The notes: generated by a model from the letters alone, not told the origin. A DNA stretch of 64,000 nt from Mytilinidion resinicola (GCF_010093595.1 NW_022985437.1:317484-381483), one strand, 5' to 3'. Counted from the first letter of the stretch, positions 24,021 to 37,267 are shown. A program made the numbers and translations.

Positions 24021-25279
24021 CACGCACCGCCCAACCTTCGAAACACATGCCCTACCGTACCGTACCCCTATCTTTCTTTTTTCTCTTCCAAAGAGTCCCA
24101 GTTCTGCGAGACGTTCCACAGCCATCCCGACGACCACTTACCTACCTGCATACTCTGCTACATATCTTTTGCTCATGCAATGCAAATGCGGAAACGCGGG
24201 CAAATCGGAACGTGCACCGCCCATGCACGATGAGCCGAAAGTGGCTGCGCTCGGCAGTGGGGGATCTTAATATAGGCGTGATACGGAAGATCATCGCGCG
24301 ACTGCGATGGGGAGGGCGACATCTGTATGAGGGTGGAGCCGGTGCCTTCTTGGCTGTATGGCTGGCGGTTTGGGCGGGGCGCAGGCGCAGCAACGCACGG
24401 TGTGCCTGTGGTGGAGTGGAGCGGAGCAGAGCAGAGGCGTGTGGGTGCTGGGGTCTGAGATAAGAGATAGCCTGATGATCGGTTGTGCGTATGGAGGTGC
24501 GAGGCGAGGCTGTATAGTTACGGCTGCTTTTCATGTGACAGTGAAAATGTTTTGTGTGCTGCGCGTCGCTGCGATGAATCGAAGATTTCTTAGAAGGCAC
24601 GCTGGCAAAGACGGGGAGGCGGTGAACTGTTTGCCTGCAAGGAAACCTGATTCTGTATTGAACTAGGTACGGTAGCCGTGATCTATCATCGCCTCTCCAG
24701 CTCAACGCCAACGCAGGCGGAGCGCTCGGTAAGCCAGCTACGGAACGGAGTGATAGACTCGAACGGATGAAACAGCTGAAAGGGACGCAAGATGGGTTGG
24801 GACGCAAAGCACCAGCAAAGATTGGTCGACGCCATCACGTCTAGCACTCGGGTATCCTAGCAACAAAAGGAAACAAAGTGATTGAAAAACTCCTCTCCAA
24901 ATTCCTGACTCAGTGCTGTAGCCCCACTACTGTCGATCTCGTGCTAAGACATAAGGAAATGGGGAATATAACAGAAAGGAGACCACCCCGCCAGTCATGC
25001 AATTTTACCTTGTCGGAAGGCCCTCTGCGAGCAAGGCAAAGGAAAATAAACTTGTCGAGATATTTGAATGCTACTTTTGGATGACGCTCTCTGGAGCAGA
25101 GGCCGTAATGTGATATATGACGCCGATAATGCCCTGACTCGAGATAAAGAAAGTTCGGTTCGGTGTGGCACTATGATGCAATTTCATCTCGATAACTTTG
25201 AAGGCTGCCGGATGACAGACGAGGTAGTCGATGGCCGTGGAAGAGCTGGTCGCTGTCCAGGTTGGGGTCCGCCGGCTAG

Positions 25280-25855
25280 TCATCTCCCGCCTACTGACGC
25301 TGGGCGTGATGGTGATATGTCGCCTCGACGTTGAGCTTCTTCGCGGATGAGTTTGTCGACATGAGCAGCAGCATCGTCGGTGTGGACGCCTGACATCAGG
25401 TAGCCATCATGGCCTTCGAGCTCCAGAGGCGTGACCGGTCCGGGGCTGCCCAAGGGAATGAGGCGCGGGCTGGTCGGCTTGGGACCTGGAGCCGTTCGAG
25501 AGCTCCGCGAAGCGGTGGCGAGGAGCTCTCGCTGGTACATGTAGAGCTGCCTCTGTGCATCCGAGTACTGCTTCTGCTGGGCACGCGGCGAAGGAGGCGG
25601 CTGAGGGCTGTTACCACCGCCTACCTCGGGCGTGTTGGCAGAGCTGGAGTGCTGCGAAGGGAAGTTGGCCGGGTGGAAGCGTGGCAGCGACGGCAGCCTC
25701 AACGACGACGAACCGGTGCTCGACTGTCTAGCGTGCGGTGGCGGTTGACGGCGAGCCTGCGAGGGGATCGCGAGAGACTCCACCCTGGGAGAGAGTGGTG
25801 ATGAGCCTGTTGGTGGCGGCATTTGCAGGCTGCGTGCGGCGAATCTGGAGGGCAT
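25280..25855 (-). CDS. small Pro/Ser-rich fungal protein, unknown function
   Basis: Single exon, 191 residues, starting MPSRFAARSLQMPPPTGSSP. The first half is Pro/Ser-rich and probably disordered. The second half has a helical stretch with AQQKQYSDAQRQLYMYQREL, then a Pro-rich linker (GSPGPVTPLELEG) and a C-terminal helix AAHVDKLIREEAQRRGD. The open frame with consistent codon use in a GC-rich setting, and the distinct helical blocks, argue that it is real. I believe similar short proteins are conserved in filamentous ascomycetes, but no domain or function can be assigned. There is no signal peptide or membrane segment. Confidence 0.65.
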   Translation of the reverse strand: MPSRFAARSLQMPPPTGSSPLSPRVESLAIPSQARRQPPPHARQSSTGSSSLRLPSLPRFHPANFPSQHSSSANTPEVGGGNSPQPPPSPRAQQKQYSDAQRQLYMYQRELLATASRSSRTAPGPKPTSPRLIPLGSPGPVTPLELEGHDGYLMSGVHTDDAAAHVDKLIREEAQRRGDISPSRPASVGGR

Positions 25856-28121
25856 TGACGGCTCACCAGTGGGCGCGTGGGCGGCCTATATAGATGACGG
25901 GTGTCCCGTGAGTCCAGTGAGCGCGAAGAAGGAAGTTCCCCCGCTGAAGACGATGATTGGGAAACGGAAGCTGATGCTGTGGCTGCGTTGGGGAGAGGCA
26001 GCTGCAGGACGGGAGGAATCCGGAAAGGGTCCAATATATCTCGCAGCGGGACGGCTGGAGATAAGTCGGCGCGCTGGAATTGCGGGGATGCAGTCGAGGA
26101 GGGCGCTGCTGGAAATATGTGCGCTGATCAGCCACGATAAACACTCGCTGTGCCCTGTATGGATCCCAAGCGCCGGCAGGGCCCCTGAACAAGCCTCTGT
26201 GCCGGGTTGGAGATGGAGGGGAGCGGTTCGCTGCAGAATCCCGCACAGCAGACCCCGAGGATGGTGCAACGTGGCGCGAGAAGCGTGGAGAAAAGGTGAG
26301 AAATCAGCCGTGGTGGTGTGCAGACGTTGAGTGAAGGAGAATTGCCGGAGGCCTGCGGTGCGGTGGGAAGTTGCGGCACCAGGTCGACACCTTGGAAATG
26401 TGCAATCAGGGCCTGGTAGGCTACTCGCAGGCTATTTCCACACGGTACGGAGAGGCAGCGGCGGCGGTCGTTATGGGGACTCTGGCTCGGAGGGCGCAGT
26501 GGGAGTGGTCGAGGGGGGTGACACGGGGGCTACGGGATGGGGACCAAAGACGCCCGCGGACGGCGGGTGGCTGCATTATGAACAACGGCTCCAGCATCGG
26601 CGGCACGCCCAGCATCGTGGAGTCGTCGCTCTCTCGTGGGCTACGGCTACGTGGGCCGAGCGTGCCAGTGACGACAAAGCCAGACTGCGGCCGTGGACGT
26701 CCGATCGAACCGAGCCTCAGCGTCACAGCGTTGTTCCGTTGGCGCTGGCACGTGCATCGCAGAAGCTAAGCCCTGCATCACCACCACGGCGACCCGCTGC
26801 TGCTGCCATCGCGATAGGCCACTACGCACAATTCCCTGCTGGTGATGATGTCCGCTGCAATTCGTCTCCATGCCGGCCCAAGTCGCCGTCTGTGCCATGT
26901 CATGAGACGCCTCTCCGATGAACGCGGTGTGGCGGGCTTCTGGAATCACAATTCGCCTGTCAACCCTGTCTCTCCGGAATTGACAAAATGGCGTCTTTTC
27001 TGAGGCAATCCAGTTGAGTGGTCCCCCAGCCGCTGCATCGTGGAACTGCATGAATGCAGCCATGAGCACTCCAGCGCGGCATAGACGGCTAGATTATTCT
27101 ATCCCTTTCGTCGCTTCAGATCATGCCATTCACTTCCAGCCCCGCGTTTACCATAAACTTCACCTTTCCGGCCATATACAGCAGTGGATACCACAAAGGA
27201 CCGAGCCGTTCGCCAGGTCCTTTATTAAGCAAATACTGCGTTTGGCGTGCTACACGAACGCTCAATGCCAACGGCTCGTGCCGGAGGCGATACTGCACCT
27301 TTGAAGCCACTGCTTCCACGCGGGTTTTGTGTATGCAGCTGCGGCCGATGGAAGAGCATACAAGCGAATACCAAGCCCAGAACTCCGCACTGCATATGTT
27401 CCTGGGCATCAGGCGATGCGTGCACGGCCGGCCCTGTCTTTGTTCTACGGCTCCAACATGGGGAGATCGTGGTGTCGTTCCTTTGAACCCCCAGTTTGTG
27501 CTACGTAGATAGGACCGCTTACTCCATTGGAGCAGGCTGATCGAGCCATGCCGGTTCTGCTTCGTGTTACTCTGCTTGTGTTGATTAAACACGGAAAGAA
27601 AGGACCATTCGTAATGTCAGTCCATCACACTATCTTTTGGCGAATAGAGATAGTAGGCTGCCACAATGAGCCCACTGCTCAATTTGCGCCTGTTTGAGGA
27701 AAAGTGTCCGAATATGCCATCAAGGGTGACTATGCCTCGCCTTGGGTTTCCACAACCTCTTTTGCCCCTCTTAGTCGTGCTTTGAAGAGTTCTTAAAAAT
27801 CTATGGCCTGTATCTAGTTTCTGCACTGCCGTCCGAGGTTACCCAATGCGTGTATAATGCTTCAAAATGGTACTCATCTCGCTCAGATTCCTAGGAACCT
27901 TTGAGGACTCGCACGCAGTGCCAAGACGTGGTACACAGGCCTTTGGCAAGGCATTGGAAAAGATGGTGAGCAGATTCACAGGCTGCGTAAAAGAGCCAGC
28001 GCCGGGCGGATGGTTACGTTGGAAGTTGTGTAAGTTTCTATTCTTTGACTTATGTGCAGTGCCGTCCGGACCTTGCATGAAAGGAACGCCGGACTTTTCT
28101 CCACCACCTTTCCTTACTCGT
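25856..28121. other. 2.3-kb gene-poor stretch
   Basis: Between the small Pro-rich gene and ARP2. Several frames of 100-200 codons are open on both strands around 26300-27500, but they overlap each other, lack motifs and look like products of GC-rich composition. No gene is supported. Confidence 0.4.
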
Positions 28122-29589
28122 CTACCTGGCTCCAAGCTTCTCCAAAGCCCTGGATCCTTGTTCTTCCCACTCCTGTTTCGAGATCCACATGTTATCTTTA
28201 TCCGCCATCTATGCATCGTTAGTAGCTGGCAAAAGAAGAGGAGTGTGGAGGTTAGCTTACGATGTTGGCAAGAACTGCACCGCCAAGGAACACCATATGT
28301 CTCCGTCGGGGTGGATCCTCAATTCGCACTTTGAATTTCTATATCGTCCTGTTAGTATGCTGCTCCGAAAGGGGTAGAATTCCGCCGCTTACATTCAGTC
28401 TCTCTGGGTTGCCTTGCAAGACTCTGGTAAGCCACAGCTGCTTCAACTCCTTTTCAAGCCGGCTGGGAAGGCCTGGGTACATGCTGCTGCCACCGCTCAG
28501 CACGATGGCCTTGTACAGACTGCTTCTGACGTCGACATCCGCGGCTTGAATGGTGTTGAATAGAAACTCGGCGATACCAGGCTGCTCGACGTCGACGAGA
28601 TGTGGTTGGAACAGGCATTCCGGCGCCTCGAATCGCTCGCTACCGACCCTAATGACGCGGCCATCTGGGAGGGTGTAAGACTCCACGAGCACAGTGGTGT
28701 CTTCGCTCAACCGCTGGTCCAGCTCTAGGTCGTACGACACATAGCATAGCTTTTCCTTGATTTGGCGAACCGTCTCGAAATCGGCTGTACGGTTCAGAGC
28801 ATATCCTCGCCGTAATAGCAGGGCAATCAGGTTTCGCGTCACGTCTCTGCCCGCAACGTCCAATCGCCTCGTCAGATGGTTGAGGACTGTGCTCTCGTAG
28901 ACTGGCACAATGTGTGTGACACCATCGCCAGAGTCGACTACCACACCAGACGAGAGACCCTGCGCATAGAGTGCCAGCACTGCCTGTATAGCAACATAAA
29001 CGCCCCCGAAATTGTAGCGCTCGAACATGACCTCGCACATCTGTTCGCGATTTCGGAGAGGGTTCATGGGCGGCTCAGTGAGGAGGATCTTGCGGCCGGT
29101 GGGATCAATTTTCATCTTCTCGAAGAAGGTGTAGTCCCAAAGATGTTGCATGTCATCCCATCTCTTTACAATGCCATTCTCCATCTGCAATTGGTGAAAG
29201 CGTCAGCTCTTGTCTGGTCCAAAATCGGGGACCATCGCCTCCATAGCGGATGGAAAGTGTCGTACAGGATATGTGATTTGCAGCATAGACCGCGCCGCAG
29301 CTGCTTCATCACCGCACATGATATCCTTAACGACAATATCGCCATCTCTCTCCTCCGAACGTAGGATGGGGCGGCCGACTATTGAGGGATACTGGTGGTC
29401 TGGGAAGTTCTGTATATTGGAAAGGCACGGTTACTACTATCTTATTCTGCGCGCATGGGAGGTCTGCGAACCTGTCCTGCATATCCAGCCTTCAGGAACC
29501 CGGTCCCGCCGTCGAGGACTTGGGGTGTCGTCAGCTTGCGCTTAATATGGCAGGGCAATCAGATACTCACCTATGGGAACCTCGGCCAT
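28122..29589 (-). CDS. ARP2: actin-related protein 2 (Arp2/3 complex)
   Basis: Nucleates branched actin filaments at endocytic sites as part of the Arp2/3 complex. Six exons join in frame: 29589-29571, 29518-29472, 29409-29266, 29184-28393, 28338-28261 and 28208-28122, giving 388 residues, the family length. The first exon is only 19 bases (MAEVPI). The second gives the actin phosphate-binding loop [16 protein letters not shown]. The central exon has [19 protein letters not shown] and the nucleotide-binding [21 protein letters not shown]. The last two exons give [13 protein letters not shown] and [11 protein letters not shown], typical of the Arp2 C-terminus. All splice phases fit. Very secure. 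Confidence 0.95.
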
Positions 29590-31249
29590 GATTGCTGTAA
29601 TGTGAGAGCTTCAGAGGCCGAGGGCGCGACGTTGCGGAGATCAATGTGTTGTCGTTGGCGTTTGGTGAGGGGTGCCATAAGCATGGTGGAGGTGAGCCAA
29701 ATTCGTGGGCTGTGGCCCGTGCACGGACTCTGATGGGCCCAGGTACTTCGTACCTCGAAATCCAACACCAAACACTTCTGCTCGTTCAATATGTGGACTT
29801 TAGTATAATCTACTTTATAAAGTACAACTCTTGATACACTTCACGGCCTCTACACATGTGTTCATCCTATCGAGTTAATGGTCGTGCGATGAAATGGCCT
29901 ATCAGTACACCTGCTATATCTAGGTGGTCATGGTCGAGAGCGGCATGAAAACATTTTATACAGTGTTGTTTCAATCTCTTTCTCTTGTCTATTCCGTTTA
30001 GTACGAGCAGTAGAAAGTAATGAAGAGACACACCTAAGTCTTTTACTTGCCAAAAGATGTCCACCATCATTGCATGTAGCTACAAATTCCAAAAAGAAGG
30101 GCTGATGAGAGACATATCTGAGTCTGAAAGGCGTTCTTTCAAGACTTCTGCAGCGATGCGTGCTGAGACGTGACCCGGAGGCTTTTGATTTGTGGTCTTA
30201 CTCCCAGATCTGTACTGGCGGGCTGAGTCCAGATGTATCCACTCTTTAACATCACAATTGTAGACGGTGCTGCTGCGGACATGGCCGTCTCGAACAGCTG
30301 TTCCAATATGCCATCACGACTCAGCCCATGGAATATGTGGTTTCCGGCACGCTTTGGTGCACTCCTGAGTAAGCAATCTTAGTGAGACTGGTAAGCTGCA
30401 GAAAAGAGAAGCGATTGATACGTGTTCGGAGTCTGCGGTTGCTCTTCGAAGCCTCACACCAAGCCTCTGAGACGCTTGATCACCAGAACGTCACTAATCT
30501 CAAGCGGCCCGTGACGAGAAATCTACGGTCATGCGGCGGAGGACTTTGTATCTTCATGTTTCTGCCCAGTGCCGGGTTGCTGCGGCTCCGGTTCCGAAGA
30601 AGAGAAAATCCGGCTGATTTCACCGTGGCGCCACGAGCTGCACGCATCTTTTAGCGGAGGGGAGCCGGATTGGCTCGTTTGGTAAGCGCGCCCAGCTGAT
30701 GGTTTTGATGGCGATTCAGACGGGTCAGACTAATCCTGAGCGCGCCTTGGGAATCAGCCCTTGAGGAGGCTGAGGAGGCTCGACAAAGGATGTTCGGGGA
30801 GCGAAACGGCCACCGCAGTTGCGCAGTAGCTGGGCCGTGGTGAGGATGTTATGCTATCTCTCACCTGTCAAAGACTGGCTGCGGGCGCAAGGCGCAGGGT
30901 GCGGTAACCATTGTCCGCCCGATCACATCGACATCATAGCGTTTGGCATGCCGACAGCGGATCGCGAATGGGAGCTGCAATAAATTGTCGCGGTCAGCTG
31001 TTGCGACTCTGCGTCCCCGGTATTCCCAATGCCCTCCGTGCCCTCTGTGCCCTGCAAATACCTGCCCTCGCCCCGCGACTTTCTCAGGACCCATCTAGAT
31101 CCCACGACTAAACCGCCAGCCTCTCAACGCTCAACCCCACCACCTGCCTCCGCTGACCAACATCCTCATTCACCACCTTCTTGCCTCCACTTCTCACACT
31201 TATGGCGCGCATCTTATAGCACGCCCCGTCCAAATACGCGTTGTCCGGC
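29590..31249. other. divergent intergenic region
   Basis: About 1.7 kb separating the divergent ARP2 and leucine-rich-repeat genes. It presumably holds both promoters. No additional gene, RNA gene or repeat could be supported. Confidence 0.45.
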
Positions 31250-34200
31250 ATGGAGGACTATAGCGGTGTTGACGTTAGCTGGCTGCACCACTCCAATAAA
31301 GGTGAGCGCTTCGCGGACGGTGTATACTACCGTCCGAAGAACCTGGGCGCAACGACCGCCTCACTGCGTTCGCAGAGCTTCTCGTATTAACATGCGATAC
31401 AGATCACCACCATCGACTGCAAGCACCATCCTCCCCGGGACTTGCGAGAGACGCTCCTCCTCGAACCTCAGCTCATGGCGGTCTTCCCGATCGCCACCCT
31501 CCACATACTCCAAGCGCATCCTCTACCGAGAAACCGCCCTCTCCTCCTCCTGCGCCTGCAACTTCGGCTTCCAAGCCGATTCCGAAGCGACCCAATATAA
31601 ATGGACGGCAAAGTTCGGAAAAGATCCCAACCCTTAACCCGCCAGATTCGAAGTCCCCTTCCAGGCGCAATTCGTGGATAAGCAGCATAAGCTCCAAGTT
31701 TTCGTCAGCCCAAAACACGGGACAGCAGCCTCAAACTGCGCCGACATCTACTCCTCCGTCGACGATCAATGGCGCTCAAGGCGCTACGTCATTGCCAGCG
31801 ACCTCGGCTACCGGCCCAAATGTGAACTCTGGGGCTGCCAATGAAGCAACTGGGGGACCTCCGGACTCTCAGATACCCCAAGCTCCGAAAGCTGGGACGT
31901 CCTTCTTTTCCAATGCGTTGCGCCGCCTCTCGTCTGGGACGCAAGCCTCTCCCCTCGGCAAGGTGCCCCCTCATGGAACAATATGTCCCCGGAAGGTCAT
32001 GAATGTTGACCTGAATCGTGATCGATGTCTCGTACCGGAATTAGAGCAGTCCAAGCTTCGGCGGGTCGCGTTTTGCGTCGATGTCGAAATTGCCGGCGGG
32101 CCTCGGTACAAGGACGAGGGGGATTGTGAGGACAAGAAAAAGAAGCGCAAAGACAAGAAGCTCAAAGAGCGAGGTGAGGGAGAGGCCCTCAAGCACCCTG
32201 AAGCTGTTGCCGAAGAGAAGGAAAAGGCTGGCTTGGTACAGGTTACCAACGAGACTATTGGAACTGAAGATGTGCTGGGTACTGAAGGCACATCAAACGA
32301 AAACGATAAGGACTGCAAGAAAAGAGAGAAAAAGAAGCGATCCGAAGCAGAACGTAAGGAAAGAAAAGAAAAGAAACGGAGGAAGGCTGAAGAAAACGGT
32401 ACCGTACCCCTTGAATTGAGCCGGGACGATGACGAAGCAAGCCCCAATGTTACTCCCGCGATATCCGGAACGTCAACTCCAAGAGCCCAGGATCGGCCGA
32501 CCACTGATCCTCTCCGCATATATCGACGATGCTGTCAGCTCAGAGAAACGCCTATTCTGAAGCGCGTAAGCGACCAACTCTCGCACCCTTATAGCTGTGC
32601 CGTTGCTCTCCCTGGAGTAGTCACATGTTTGGACCTCACTGGTTCCAGGTTACAGCTTGCCGACATTGTTACTCTTGGAGACTGGCTGGCTATCGTGCCC
32701 GTGATGAAGCTCATAATGGACGATTCCGATCTCACAGATGAAAAGACCCGCGTCATTCTCGCCGGGTTACTGTCAGCCAAAATTCCAGAAAACCTAAAGC
32801 GTCGGTCTAGTACATATGACCGGGGTCAGAATGGTCAGATTGGGAAATTTGAGAAACGCACCGGAGTGATAGAGAAGCTGTCCCTGAAAAACAACCCAAA
32901 AATTACTCGCGAGGGTTGGAAGCATATTAGCTTATTTATCTATATGTGCAAGTCGCTGAAGGCTATCGACGTTTCCATGGTCCCATTCCCTCGAGCACAG
33001 AGCATACCTTCGACAAACGGAACAGCATCACCGAAACCACATCAAACAGAAATTTCCGACACTCTGTGCAAGGCAATATCGGAGCGTCTTGGTGGCTCAA
33101 GACTGGAAGAGCTTATCTTAGCAGAATGCTCCCTTTCCACTCAGGCTATCAGAAGGATTATTGACGCGGTGACTGTCAGTGGTATTCAGCGTTTGGGTCT
33201 CGCTGGCAATGATATTGACGATGAAGGGCTTGACCATGTCATCCGATATGTCCGTTCAGGCGTCTGTCAGGGCTTAGATCTTGGTGGAAACGATCTAAGG
33301 AATGGTATCGGCCGCCTCTGCGCAAGTATCCCGCCAGAATGCGCACTATGTCTTCTCAGTCTTGCAGACTGCAATCTTGAACCGGATTCCCTGAAGCCAC
33401 TCCTTCCCGCGCTCGCTGCTCTACCCAACTTCCGATTCCTCGATCTCTCGCATAACCGCGATCTGTTCTCTACGCCGCTTCCGAGGGCTTCCCTTTACCT
33501 CCTCAGGAAGTACCTTCCTCTCATGCAGAATTTGAAGCGAATTCATCTCATGGACGTATCAATGTCACCAGTTGAGGCCATTGGTTTAGCTGAAGTACTT
33601 CCGGAATGTCCTCATCTTGCACACCTGAACATTCTAGAGAACCCGCAACTTTCAATTGTCTCAAGTGCGTCTGATGAAGAGAGCCAAGAAGATGCTTGCG
33701 CTCTGTACGCATCTTTGATGGCAGCAGTAAGAGTTTCCAACACCATTATCTGCATAGACGTCGATGTGCCCGGTCCAGAGACGGGCGAAGTCGTCAAGGC
33801 TCTCGCCAAACAAGTAGTAGCTTATTGCCTTCGAAATATGGAACGCTTAACAGAAGTATCCGAGTTCAGTGGCATTGGAGAAGGGAAAGATGTAGAGGTA
33901 CCGGAAGTGCTCCAACATCTCGTTGGCCGAGGTGAGGGAGAGGACGACGACGATCCTGCTCCAGATGATGACTACATAGTGGGAGGGACAGGAGTCGTCA
34001 AAGCCCTCAGCTACTGTTTGTTGCAGAAAGCATCCGAGCTACGGAGACCATCACATCCCACCAGCGGAGCTACAACACCTAGCCGTATTGGCGCCGCAGG
34101 GAATCCGGGCAAAGCCCTTAACATGTCGAAAAATCTCCTCGAAAGTGCCCGAAATATTCGGGCTCGGTTACAACCAGCGATAGTGAGAGAATCCAGGCTA

Positions 34201-34989
34201 GACAATGATATGGGGTATCGTAAGTTTCCCGATATATTTTCTTGCCACTCTGTGGTCTATGCTCAGCAAAACCTGATACTAAATATGATAGGTCGTCTCT
34301 TGTTCCTCGATCAAACACTTCAGGGCATGATCCAAAGATTTGAGGAAGAATACCCTGAGTGTCGTCTTTATTCCGCTGGCAACATGTATTCCGACACTGC
34401 ATCTACACACTCCTCTGCCCACAGCTCATCATCACCCCCTACATCCACAGCCGCAACTTTCTCCACGAGTCCTTCAGACACGCACGCCATCGAATCTGAT
34501 GACGAGGAACGCAAGGCTGCGATTCGCTCCCGCCACAACTCTGACGTCTCGCTCGCTTCACGTGCTCTTTCTATGGAGGAAGGCAGAATCCATCGCTTGG
34601 GTCAACGCGTTCGTGCCGAGATTTACAATCATTCTCGGCCCTCCTCTTCCTCTGGACTAGGTGACCCTCTTTCACAAATTGAGGCACTCTCAAAAGTGAA
34701 GGACGGCCATTCCACTCCTACACTACACGAGATTCGCAGCAAGCTGGATGCATTGACCGGAGAAGAGCTGCGCCTTGCGGCAGAACACGGCGACTGGGAG
34801 GAGACCCTCAACCGGATCGGCGAGAACGCAGAAGAGATCCAACGGCTAAAGCATGAGTCGCCAGAGGAATTCAAGGTGTTCAGCGATGCGCAGAGGGCGG
34901 CGCGGTTTAACACCGGGAAAGCGCACGAGGGCTTTCGAGCCAATGGGTCTGCCATACACGACCAGAACGACTCTGCTATTGAAGATTAG
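31250..34989 (+). CDS. large leucine-rich-repeat protein
   Basis: Three exons, 31250-31301, 31403-34219 and 34292-34989, join to 1188 residues. The first exon encodes MEDYSGVDVSWLHHSNK. A Ser/Pro-rich region and a lysine-rich charged stretch (about 250-350: KKKKRKDKKLKERGEGE, KKREKKKRSEAERK) precede a leucine-rich-repeat domain with units such as IQRLGLAGNDIDDEGLDHVI, CQGLDLGGNDLRNGIGRL and LPNFRFLDLSHNRDLFSTPL. A Ser-rich C-terminal tail with helical ends follows. This resembles RNase-inhibitor-type LRR proteins annotated in some fungi as Mhp1-like cell-wall or microtubule proteins; I hold that name with low confidence. The last intron (72 bases) has no stop and keeps the frame, so retained transcripts would add 24 residues. 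Confidence 0.85.
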
Positions 34990-35811
34990 CCCCTGCTCAG
35001 ATTAGTACACCCAAGCGACTGTACTATTTTCCTTCATATAGTAGTCATCGTGCTCAGAGATTTTGCTACATCAACGACTCATCTAGCAAGCGTTTTAGGA
35101 TGTCGAGCCTCGTTGTCATTTTGCAATCTTCATCTCATTTTTCCTTTTTTCTATTTTTCATAAGACCTGCGTGCATGATAGTCGTGGACGGCTGGGGCAG
35201 GGGACGGTCTTTACTGGCCTTGACTGAATCTTCCATCATTTATTTGTTTGATTTTACATTGCCGCGGTTCAGCGTTGTTTCAATACTGTACCAAAAGTAG
35301 GAGTTTGGATCGGGGACTCAAACTCTGAATTTGGCTCGTATGGGAGGGGGGTTCTGATGTTGCATATACCATGCCATCGGTCGTTCATGCTATTTATTTG
35401 ATGAGTCTGCAGTCATATGACTTTCACAATAGACTATCCATGTTTCTTTTAGCTGTGGCTGCACGATATTGCAATCGCCTTTGGACTATTCTGGTGGGCT
35501 ATGGGACGATTAGAACTTCCAAAAGTATAGTCTGGGCTTACTTCCCCTCGACCATGACTTTAATGATGTCAGATGCACGTTGTGCTAATCAACATAACCC
35601 AAGCATAACTCAGATCACGTCTTTGGCCCGGTGATTGTCACCACCTAGGGATTACAAATCTGTTTCCAACACAAGTGGTCCGATAGAGTTGAGAAACACA
35701 TCATCTCTTTCTATTTCTTCTGAACAAAAGTACCGCAGCAATTCAAGGATGCTCGTATGCCATGCCGTAATGCCAATCAATGGATATATACACGTCTAGC
35801 CCTCAACTTCG
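34990..35811. other. convergent intergenic region
   Basis: About 820 bases between two genes pointing at each other. It should hold both 3' ends; no gene is seen. Confidence 0.5.
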
Positions 35812-36838
35812 TTACTCCCCCCTCAGCTCAGCGGCCGCAAAATACCCCTTACTCTCCACAACACCCCGATTCTTCACCACAGCAGTATATTTCACAACCC
35901 ACTGCGGTTCCACATCGCCCCTCAACCCCGCCTCTTCCGCCCCACCCGGCGCCGCCAACACGCCCGCGCCATGCTCTCCCGACCCCAGAAGCTCCCGTAA
36001 CGTGCCCCTCGGTAGCACATTCGTGCAGTCGTTATGCGTCAGCAGCTCGATCCCCTCTTGCTTCGCATACAGAATCAACGGCTTCGGCACCACGCAGCAG
36101 TCGCGCACATTGATCTGATCCACCGCCGGCCGCACCTTGGTCTGCGGCAGGAACCGCGCCAGCCGCTGCGTCCCGAACTCGGCGACGCCTAGTTTCGCAA
36201 TGATGCCCTCCTCGTGCAGCTTCTCGAGCGTCCGCCATGTCTGGGTTATGGTGTCGATGTCTTCGGGCGCGGTCTCGGCATCTGGACAGCCGGCGTTGGT
36301 GGACATGGAGCGCGAGTCCGAGGGGTCGGGCGAGTCGTAGTCGGAGTCCTCGTCGTCGGCGTCGAAGCTGATGCCGGGGAAGGACACGATGAGGAGGTCG
36401 ATGGAGGAGACGCCGAGCTCGCGCAGGACCAGGTCGATGGCTTCGCGGTTTTGGAGGCTGCGCCGCGAGGAGGGGATGTTGGGGAGGTAGAAGAGTTTGA
36501 CGGTGATGTCGTATTGGGAGCGCTCTTCGGCGAGGCCGGCGGGAGTGGGCTCGGAGGCGGGGATGAAGAGGGTGTTGGAGTGTTGGGAGGTCCAGGATTG
36601 GTAGGCGGCGGGCTTTGGGGGGGAGGATGCGCCGGCGGGCGTGGAGGTCTCTGAGGCTTGCTGGTGCGATGTGAAGTTTGAGCGCAGGGAGGAGGTGAGC
36701 TCGGTGTTGGACTTTTCGTAGCCCGGGCGGCGGACTACGGAGGGGGGGCCACCCATGATGTTTCTGGGTGATAGTCAGTGAATTGATTTAGATATGGGTA
36801 TGAAGGGGGGCCCACGAGGTGGAGAGAATGAGCTTCAT
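35812..36838 (-). CDS. glutamate-cysteine ligase regulatory subunit
   Basis: Modifier subunit that raises the activity of glutamate-cysteine ligase, the first enzyme of glutathione synthesis. Two exons, 36838-36816 (23 bases) and 36763-35812, give 324 residues. The tiny first exon encodes MKLILSTS and splices to NIMGGPPSVVRRPGYEKSNT, the N-terminus typical of this family. The body is an aldo-keto-reductase-like fold with DLVLRELGVSSIDLLIVSFPG, WRTLEKLHEEGIIAKLGVAEF and RPAVDQINVRDCC. As in other modifier subunits, an AKR scaffold is used without clear catalysis. It shares a 430-base divergent promoter with the AP-1 sigma gene. Starting at the internal ATG 36756 would lose the conserved start. 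Confidence 0.88.
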
Positions 36839-37267
36839 GACTGGGATTGGTTAGAAGTCACAGATAGATGATCCAGTGCAAAGAGGTCTTATGAACCACG
36901 GCGGAGGAAGAGTCGTGATCGTGTAGTATATAGTGTATTGGTAATAAGGTAATGGTTCTTGCTCGTCTCGCAGACAGATGGGCCTTTGTTGGTATCTCGA
37001 GACTCGCAAAAAAAACGAGTTGAAAAATTTCCCAGAGTAGCTTGGTATGCTCAAGGTTGTCACACCAGGATCAGGAGAGAATTGGAAATGTTATAGAGGG
37101 ATCATCGTCGTCGTCGCATTGAGGTGAGGGGCACGCGGGCGTTCACTAGTGGGGTCTTGTGCAATGTAAGCGGTCCCACTCCTTCATCTCCCAGCCGAAT
37201 GCTGCTTCTCTTGCCCTGGTCTTTTTCCATCGTCCTCCCCACAAGCAAGGCGCCCTCCATCTTCGCC
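36839..37267. promoter_or_regulatory. bidirectional promoter region
   Basis: 430 bases between the divergent starts of the glutamate-cysteine ligase subunit and AP-1 sigma. Both promoters must lie here; no specific element is recognised. Confidence 0.5.

Larger units (their letters stand above)
22250..25279. other. 3-kb gene-poor stretch
   Basis: No confident gene. 22672-23370 shows coding-like but interrupted frames on plus, listed separately. A CACCT repeat occurs near 24001. The long plus frame at 23519-24463 lacks any family motif, has no splice support and seems compositional. Confidence 0.4.

Noticed and set aside
23519..24463. Open plus frame of 314 codons
   Set aside because: No domain, no signal or splice logic, biased Arg/Pro/Ser content and overlap with other open frames; looks compositional.
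26331..27592. Several overlapping open frames of 100-196 codons on both strands
   Set aside because: They overlap each other in GC-rich DNA, show no family motif and cannot be joined by convincing introns.
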